From Selaginella tamariscina (Eukaryota > Streptophyta > Lycopodiopsida > Selaginellales > Selaginellaceae), in the NCBI GenBank assembly GCA_003024785.1, contig PUQB01000020.1, positions 1,137,314 to 1,201,313 of the forward strand: DNA of 64,000 nt, read 5' to 3'. Shown piece after piece: positions 56,701 to 64,000 of this stretch. The position numbers were made by a program, and so were the translations under genes. Within the stretch, counting starts at the first letter, position 1. The number at the start of each line of letters is the position of its first letter. A model generated the notes under the pieces. The model ran no database searches. It was given only the letters and a program-made list of their open reading frames with translations, and was not told the DNA's origin.

Positions 56701-59700
56701 ACGAACCACCAACGAAACGAGCTTAAGCTGACTACTATCTCTTTTTTAATCTTTTTATATAATCTGTTTAAATATCTTCCATTCTTTTTAACAAATTCAA
56801 GCTCTAGATTGTATTCATTTGATTACACCCGAAATTCTCCAGCAGATTTTTTTTTGCTGTTGTGGTTTTCTTATCATTATTAATAAAAATGCTTATTCTT
56901 TTCCTTAACTGCAGCATTGTAGAGAGAGAATCATTTAGAATGGAATTGAATTACCTGTTCAAGTCCGAATGAAATGCATACTGTAGAAGAAATTATCTCC
57001 TGTGTCAGCTGCAACTTCTGTGCAAGCTCAGAAAAATCCCATCACCAAATTAATCAAGAAATTAATTATAATTTCTTAATGTATGATTAGATTAATTTGC
57101 ATTGTATTCTGGACCATGCAGTATGCAGGACCATGTACATGTAAAAAATCAATGTATTATGAGCACAGGCTATTATAGAAGAACATGCTTTGCACCTGGA
57201 AAGTACCTTATAGTCATAGACTCATAGGTCCCATATTTATTGCGAAACTTAACCTGCAATATACCAAATGGAATCTCGAGGTACTTAAACACACGCACGC
57301 ACACGCACGCACACACCTGCAGACACATAAGAGACATAAACAGATCTATTACACACATACACTACACACGCATGCACACGCGGTTTAAATCTGATTTATT
57401 CTCTCTCTCTCTCTCACTCTCACACACACGCGACGCGATATGAGACACACGCATTCATCGGTTAAACATACATATGTACAATAGCAGAAAATATCATCTG
57501 TCAACACACACGCACATGCACATGTAATGATTTAATTAAATCAAATATCTGTAAGGTAATCAATAGAAATGAAACACAAGCTTTTCATGTGTAGTCTACT
57601 TGATAATCTAGTAAAATAATATCTCAAGAATTGACCACAAAAGAAAATGAGAAATAATTACATATGTAAAACTTAAAATAAATTAAAAATATTAAAATTA
57701 TTACCTTGAAAAACGGTCAGAAATTTAAATTGAATTTTGTGAGGAAATTATTACACATAAGAGAGATTAATTAATATTTCACACATGCAAACTCATGTAC
57801 TTGTCATATTAAATTTAATTAGCTTATGCATATACCAAGAATAATGTTTAAAGTATTATAATAAACAAATGTAGCTATTGTCAAAAGTCCTTTTGGTTTC
57901 CACAGCCAATTGGTACATATAATAAATATAAAGAATAAATTTAATTAAAAGTATATCAATATATTTTAAAAATAAATAAACATAATTATAAATATATAAA
58001 TGAAAGTTTAATAAAATATAGAGCTTTATGTCAATTCTTTTCTTTAAGTTGGTCCCTGCCACACAGCATGTGATTCGTCATCTATTTCATACCAGCCACA
58101 CAAGTATAATTGAGCTTGATGATGTCATGTGTAATTATCAAAATTATTAATGTTATAATATAACTTGTCAATAACTCAAACACATAAATAACAACATTTT
58201 TATTTAATTCAGTGAGAGCCAAAAAATTGATGATATGTAAGGTGGTGTAACTACAACAGAGAAAAGACATATTAAGTATTAAAAAGGAAATTAATATTTT
58301 TAATAAGTGATATTGATGTGTACATGGGGAACATTATTAGATAAAATTAAAAAGTTTATTTGAAATTCAAGGGAAAAAATTTTAAATTTTAAATTAAGAA
58401 TGTCATTCATTAAGGGAAATATTACATATGCATATGCCTTTACAACTGAAGTACTCATGCAATAGAAATTTAATTACATAATAAAGATATTCATACCTAT
58501 AATTCACACACTATTTTATATACATAGTTACTAAACAAAGTTGTGTTTATTTATAATTTAAAGGATTATTTATATTATCATGTGATAAATTTAATCTTCT
58601 TCGAACTATTTATAACTATAATTGAGAAAGGTCACATTTGTAAATATTTAAAAACAAGTTCGCAAATGTATTTATTAAAATTAGTGTTTCTCAAAAATAA
58701 TAAATCCTTGTATTATATATGTGATCTTGTAGTTATGGTGTTTGAGGAGGAGCCTAAGTTGAAGGAGCTCATATATAAATTTTATAATAATGAGCTTGGT
58801 GATTTATTAATAAAATTAATAGAAATAAAAATATTTTAAAAATAATTATAATTTAAAATTAAGGTGAATATTAAATCATATTTATGAATTTGAAAATATT
58901 TAAAAATACATTTTCAACAACATTCACAACAACTATAAAAAAAATATAATGATAAATGATTTTTAAATTATACTTCTTTATATATATTTATAACATTAAC
59001 TAAATGAAAACAAACTAATTAATGTATTATTTTTCACACAATGTTAAAACACAAACTTTTATGAATGTTTAAAAGAGTTAAATCTTTATTTTTCTTAATG
59101 AATATAATTTATATAATATACACATCCATTCAAAGGAGTATCACTAATATGATATATATATGAAATAAATATAAATTTGAAATTACTTGTGAAGGTGAAA
59201 GACATTTTAAAAATAAAGCCGTTATAAGAAATATATATATAAAGATAAATTCATCATATTAAATAATAAAATATAATTTGAAAAATGAATGTAATAGTTT
59301 TCTTGTTTTTCTAATACTTAATATACTAAATAACTTTTGTTGTTTGGCATTCATAAAAATCATTATAAAAACATATAAAATGTTTAAAGAAAATGTTGAC
59401 TTTATGTTCATTTTAATGTTATTTTATTTTAAAAATTCATGTTAATAAAGAATAATATTTTAAAATGTTATTACTATATAATTGTTAATTAATGTTAGTC
59501 TATACAATATAACATCATAGTTTTAAAAATATTTAAAAATTATTAATGAAGTAGAAATGCATAATATCTTTTTAAGGCCTTTTCTAATTCATTAATGTAT
59601 ACTCTAAAAAGGGTAATTGATAGATGGCATCTCACTCTCACATTACATGTGATAGTAATTTTTTAATTAAATATTATTTTAACTGGTATAAATAATATTG

Positions 59701-62198
59701 ATTAATTTTAATTATATCAATTCTTTAAACTATTGTAAGAACGTTTTTATGGAGTAAGTGGGACCAAATAAAAGGCTTTATAAAAATTTATAAAACAATA
59801 ATATATTGATTCATTTATTTTGATTCGAACTCCTTATTTTAACTTTAACAACTTTAAAATTGTTAATAAATAATTAATGCACAAGAAATGTTAGTTTTCT
59901 AACTCACTTTATCCATTTTTCTCAATATATTCTCAATATATATTATTTATTTATTGACATATTGTGCATACATGATTTATGAATTCTTTTTTATTTACAT
60001 TAGTTAAATATTTGCAAAGTTATCAAAATTCAAACATAACTTTTAAAGTACATCTTTTATCAATCAAACAAATTATTTTAAGAATTAAAATACTCATAAA
60101 TTATGTAGTTGATTTTAAATAAACTATGTTAGCTAGTGACATGTGTTGAAAAAAAACCCTTAAAAGATTAAACTATTGTATCTTATATTGTACATTAGAA
60201 ATGACAAAAGTTTAATATTTAAACTGTTTCTTTTATAGTATTCTTAAATAGTATTATAACCTTTTTTTTTAATAAAAAAAAACTATATTAAAATTCTCAA
60301 TTATTTCACCATATCTATTTCTTTTTTTATTTCAATATTCATTACTATTTAAAAAATAATATGCTCAAGACCCAACGTATAAAGACAATCAAATTATTTA
60401 CTTTGTCGATTTCAATATATTCCTACCAATCTATTATATGGATTGAAAGGACATGCTTTATTCTGGATCTCACGTTTGTTTTATATATACATGTTTTGTT
60501 CAAAAGTATATTCATACTCAATCACATATAGGTTATTAATACAGACATAATTACACATAGTATTACACCGATCGTAACTGTTTTGATAATTTATTATCAT
60601 TCATATCATATATTTATATACAATATAAGTTTTCTTTCGTTGAAGTCCTAAGAGATTAATGTTAACTTAAATTCTAACAGTTTAAATTTAAATATGTTAA
60701 CAAAGATTTTGAGAATTTAAGCTCACCCAAATAATAATCTTATAATTGTTTTGATACAAAAAGAACTCTGACCATTTTTAAAATAAAAAATATATAAGTA
60801 AATTTAACACTTAATCACATCGTGGACATTTTAATATTTCCACACACAGTTGTTATTTGATTTCACATATTGTTTTGGCCTTTACTGATGTTTCACAAAC
60901 AAGGTATGCAAGCTATCAATATGAACACACACGCACGCATACACACGACTCCCATAACACATCTACGGCATGCAGTATGGTGTTATTATATATATCTGTA
61001 TAACTCAGCGAAGTGTAAAAGCAATACGACTGCAAGATGTTTATTCAATACAATTTTTAAATATGAATCTTTTTGATTTGATTACTAAGTTTACAATTAT
61101 GAAAACTGTAATCTCTATTAATTCTTGAATTTGATTTTAATTAATCCTCCTCAATTAATATTAAAATGGCTCTTAAACACTTTTGAATCTTAACCGTAGT
61201 GTTCCATCTTATTAAATTCAATACCATTCTTAACTATAGTTGAAATATATTTAATACAGCCTTATTGAACTTGTTTATTTAAAAATCTATTGCAGTAGAT
61301 TGAGCACTAGATTCCTTACCAGTATCTAATAACCTTCACATGTTCATTATTTAAATCTCTATGTATGTACCTTAATCACTTATATCTATTAATGAAGAAT
61401 CCCGCCACTTACCATCCCGTGGTCTATGTTTCTGACTTCTTTTTAAATTGTTAACAAAACAGTTATTTTCACAATTAAAACTCATTTCATATTTATAATA
61501 GAGAATATTATATAATCAGAATATACTAATACTTGTAAATATATAACAAATCCTAATATACACATATACTTTATCAATTACTTAACTCTCATAAATCCCA
61601 TAAAATCAGCACTAATTCTCATGCTATAGCACATGATTAAAAAGCTCATTAAAAAATTATTAGTGGCCCCAATCAGAGGACCCATGCAAACGACAATCCT
61701 TTTATATAATATTATCTCCAACCAACACTTAAATGCATTATTAAAACGCTTAACCTCTATACATAAATATACACAAGCTATGTTGTGTTTATATACACAT
61801 ACACACAAACGTGTGTATTTGCCATTACTAGTAACTTCAAATTATTGAAATAAGTTATAGTACGTTTTTAATATCAATATATATATATATATATATATAA
61901 TATATATATAATTAGTTTTATCTACTCGATTAAAACAGTAATTTTTGTGTAATTAACAGTTGTGCACAAAACTATGTATTGTGTACGTGCGTGCCACACA
62001 CACACATATGTTTAATGACTCCAGAGAAGTAGTAATAACCAGTTAGCACACAAAGTACACGCGCGTGAGCACACACATACACAGAGGAGTAATCTTAATA
62101 AGAATAAACCAATAAAGGAAAATAGAGATATTAATTTCTTAAGGAAAGACCTTCACACAGCCATAAAAAAGGTAAAAATAATGGTTTACCAGTCACAT
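56701..62198. other. AT-rich gene desert
   Basis: Contains CA-rich tracts at 57285-57400 and GA/TC at 57398-57424, a TA tract at 61877-61910, and otherwise stop-rich A/T sequence. A 98-codon open frame at 58543-58839 has purely AT-driven composition. I see no RNA gene, ORF with known motifs or intact mobile element. Confidence 0.55.
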
Positions 62199-62688
62199 TC
62201 AGAAGGTGCTTCCCTCAGGCGGCTGCTGGAGCTTCTTGTTGTGCGATGCAGCCATCTCTCGCTTAAGCTGCTTCAGAATATCCTCCATCGTGTTCTCACG
62301 GCGCCAGTTTGCAAGTAGGGAGAAATGCTTTGGATCAACCTGTTAATTAAGTACGATTAACGGGCGTGTGTGTTTTATGCATATATGTGTGTGCCATAAC
62401 GAGTACTCACAGTTAAGTGGAACATATGTATGCATATACATATATATCTGCATGTGTGTCCGTATATCTATGTGTGTGTATGTATATGCATATATATATA
62501 TATATATAAATTGTTCAACTTACAACTCCAGTTTCACGATTGACACAGGTCATGTTGATCCGAGAATGGAACCTCACGCTGGGTGGCTTGTTAGGATAAT
62601 CCTTGTCACAGTACAGTTTCAGCTGGTAAATGCGCCCCTCATGAACAGACTGCACAAGAATATCATTAAAAAAAAGTTCCTGTGTGTG

Positions 62689-62719
<31 letters not shown>

Positions 62720-63078
62720 TTCCAATATATCGTCCCCAGACTTATGCATATATACAATATACTATATGGGTGTGTGTATATGCATATATGTATCTGTGTG
62801 TGTGTGTGTGTGTGTGTGTGAATATGTATACATTGAATACACACACACATATGATTCAGAAACTTACATTGCTCGGGCCGAGGATGGTCCCAGTCCAGGA
62901 ACACATATATACATCGTCACTGTCATCCATACCCAAGCTGACCGATGCATCGCCAAGCCCCTTTTCGCCTCTCTCCAGCTCCTCAAGCAAACGGAAATTC
63001 CTGGGAACTGTATGCAGACAAAAACGCTCCCATTTAAATCCTCCTAATTGGACATGTCGATTGCTTACCTACTGCCAT
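62199..63078 (-). CDS. UEV1: UEV1 ubiquitin-conjugating enzyme variant (MMZ type), 4 exons, intact
   Basis: Catalytically inactive E2 variant that pairs with UBC13 to build Lys63-linked ubiquitin chains in DNA-damage tolerance and signalling. Exons (minus): 63078-63069 (only 10 nt, 'MAV' plus one base), 63007-62868, 62649-62524, 62339-62199. The joined protein starts '[20 protein letters not shown]' and continues '[11 protein letters not shown]', '[18 protein letters not shown]', '[13 protein letters not shown]', '[20 protein letters not shown]', ending '[13 protein letters not shown]'. The E2 active-site Cys is absent, as expected of UEVs. About 145 residues, the family length. No frame break. 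A telo-box lies at 63168-63178, in the 191-bp gap to the tRNase Z stop. Confidence 0.96.
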
Positions 63079-63269
63079 GCGATCGTCCTCCTCCTCGATC
63101 CCCTCACAAATCCCACCTCGATCCCCCAGAATCCCCTGGCGATCTGATGAAGCACCCTAATTTCCCTAAACCCTAAAACTGAACCAGGATATTGCAAAAG
63201 TATATGCCGGTATATACCTAAAAATTGCACAAATCTAATTACAAAAACGAATCTAAAGTGACTTAAACT
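63079..63269 (-). promoter_or_regulatory. UEV1 promoter/5' UTR with telo-box
   Basis: 191 bp between the tRNase Z stop and the UEV1 ATG. AAACCCTAAAA occurs at 63168-63178 on the plus strand. UEV1 expression must start here or within tRNase Z 3' sequence, so the two minus-strand genes are very close in tandem. Confidence 0.6.
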
Positions 63270-63757
63270 TTAAACAAAACCGTGGGTTAAGGCAAATGTC
63301 CGTCCCTTAAGCTCCTCTGGAAGGCTTTCCATAGCAGCTGTTATCTCCTGTAATATCTATATATCAGTACACACACATATACAATTACATATGGTGCGTG
63401 TGTGTGTGAGTGAGTAGTACCACACAGACACACACGCACACACACACATATACAATTACATATGGTGCGTGTGTGTGTGAGTGAGTAGTACCACACAGAC
63501 ACACACACGCACACACACACATATACAATTACATATGGTGCGTGTGTGTGTGAGTGAGTAGTACCACACAGACACAGACACAGACACACACACACACACA
63601 GTATGTTCAAGTGCGTAACTCGTAACCTTTTTAGCGTGGCGAGCAGAGAAATGAATCAAGAGAATTGCTTTATTCTGGAGCTTGTGGGACAGCTCGACAA
63701 TCTGCAGCAATGTACAGATGAACATATCTATACATATATACATGTAGCGTATGTATG

Positions 63758-63825
<68 letters not shown>

Positions 63826-64000
63826 CTTACTTGTTATATACTATAAAACATACACATACAGTTTATAAACTATATACAACAGAATAATAGATGTGTATGT
63901 ACTTATGTATATTGTACACTATTGCATATACTATACCTCAGACAGATGAGAGTGTCCGTAGTCATGGGCTTGTTTCACACTTGCTGTGTCGTTAACGAAT
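63270..64000 (-). CDS. tRNase Z (short form), 3' part, runs off the window
   Basis: Endonuclease that removes the 3' trailer from tRNA precursors (metallo-beta-lactamase fold). Exons (minus): 64000-63937 (partial), 63701-63627, 63347-63270, with GT-AG borders. Exon translations: 'SVKQAHDYGHSHLSE', 'IVELSHKLQNKAILLIHFSA' then 'RHAKK', and 'EITAAMESLPEELKGRTFAL' then 'THGFV'. The 'AHDYGHSHLSE' block and the 'HFSxR' motif are the C-terminal metal-site motifs of plant TRZ1/TRZ2-like enzymes. The frame is intact across these exons. The N-terminus, with the HxHxDH site, would lie to the right of the window. The second visible intron is mostly a tandem minisatellite. Confidence 0.93.
63370..63600. 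repeat. ~72-bp minisatellite, 3 copies, in a tRNase Z intron
   Basis: The core TATACAATTACATATGGTGC recurs at 63378, 63449 and 63522 (periods 71 and 73). Each copy is followed by GTGTGTGTGAGTGAGTAG and CCACACAGACAC. The differences are in CA/GA copy number, so the array expanded recently. Confidence 0.95.
63751..63822. repeat. (TA)n(GA)n compound microsatellite in a tRNase Z intron
   Basis: A TA run passes into a GA run of more than 20 units, just downstream of exon 63937-64000 in transcript order. Confidence 0.95.

Noticed and set aside
57173-57275. Possible minus-strand terminal exon after a TTGCAG acceptor ('VKFRNKYGTYESMTIRYFPG')
   Set aside because: Composition is protein-like, but I recognise no family and found no matching upstream exon. 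Left out for lack of support.
58543-58839. 98-codon open frame in the AT-rich desert
   Set aside because: Residues are almost all AT-encoded (I, K, L, N, F, Y); expected by chance.
63370-63600. CRISPR-like array
   Set aside because: Units are 71-73-bp contiguous minisatellite copies without unique spacers, in a plant intron.

Overview
This is a nuclear window from a land plant. It carries spliceosomal introns, plant-only families (zinc-finger homeodomain factor, kelch F-box protein of the KMD/KFB type, PPR proteins, plant GPAT), plant LTR retrotransposon lineages and AT-rich intergenic DNA. One PPR gene is built almost only from 31-residue S-type repeats and the other has 'MYGKCGSLEDA'-style repeats. 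Together with short introns this points to a seedless plant, most likely a Selaginella-like lycophyte (inference, moderate confidence).

Layout. 1-17 kb: two direct copies of an F-box/kelch gene (477-1568 and 15761-16845, both minus) inside a segmental duplication, with 3'-end remnants between them. The same stretch holds a decayed 5'-truncated glycerol-3-phosphate acyltransferase (2884-3795), an intact tRNA-Glu(UUC) (4526-4597), a 474-bp MITE with 9-bp target duplication (5451-5924) and a Ty1/copia element with unusually short 84-bp LTRs (6517-10868). 17.9-20.6 kb: a divergent housekeeping pair, RRS1 (ribosome biogenesis, minus) and dihydroneopterin aldolase (folate synthesis, plus), sharing a 162-bp promoter with telo-boxes. 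20.6-43.1 kb: a nest of LTR elements. An old chromodomain Ty3/gypsy element is split by a younger dual-RNase-H Ty3/gypsy element (21166-26744, minus). Next to it, a second gypsy element (31120-43093) is split inside its RT gene by a non-coding 7.3-kb LTR element (33618-40873) with a perfect GCAAA target duplication.

44.6-52.4 kb: a gene-dense block with an LRR-like six-exon gene (minus), two convergent PPR genes and a secreted LRR protein. 56.0-56.7 kb: an intact zinc-finger homeodomain gene. 62.2-64.0 kb: an intact UEV1 ubiquitin-conjugating variant directly downstream of the 3' end of a tRNase Z gene that runs off the right edge. The gaps 52.4-56.0 and 56.7-62.2 kb are AT-rich and show no convincing gene.

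Two themes cross the window. First, most conserved genes carry isolated 1-2-nt indels, several in homopolymers, that break otherwise well conserved frames. This looks more like consensus error in an unpolished long-read assembly than mass pseudogenisation, so frames should be judged with that in mind. Second, most introns contain alternating purine/pyrimidine microsatellites (TG/CA, TA, GC), often right beside splice sites. I did not find a clearly new multi-gene system. The strongest leads are the dual-RNase-H element, the non-autonomous nested LTR element, the short-LTR copia element and the intron microsatellites.
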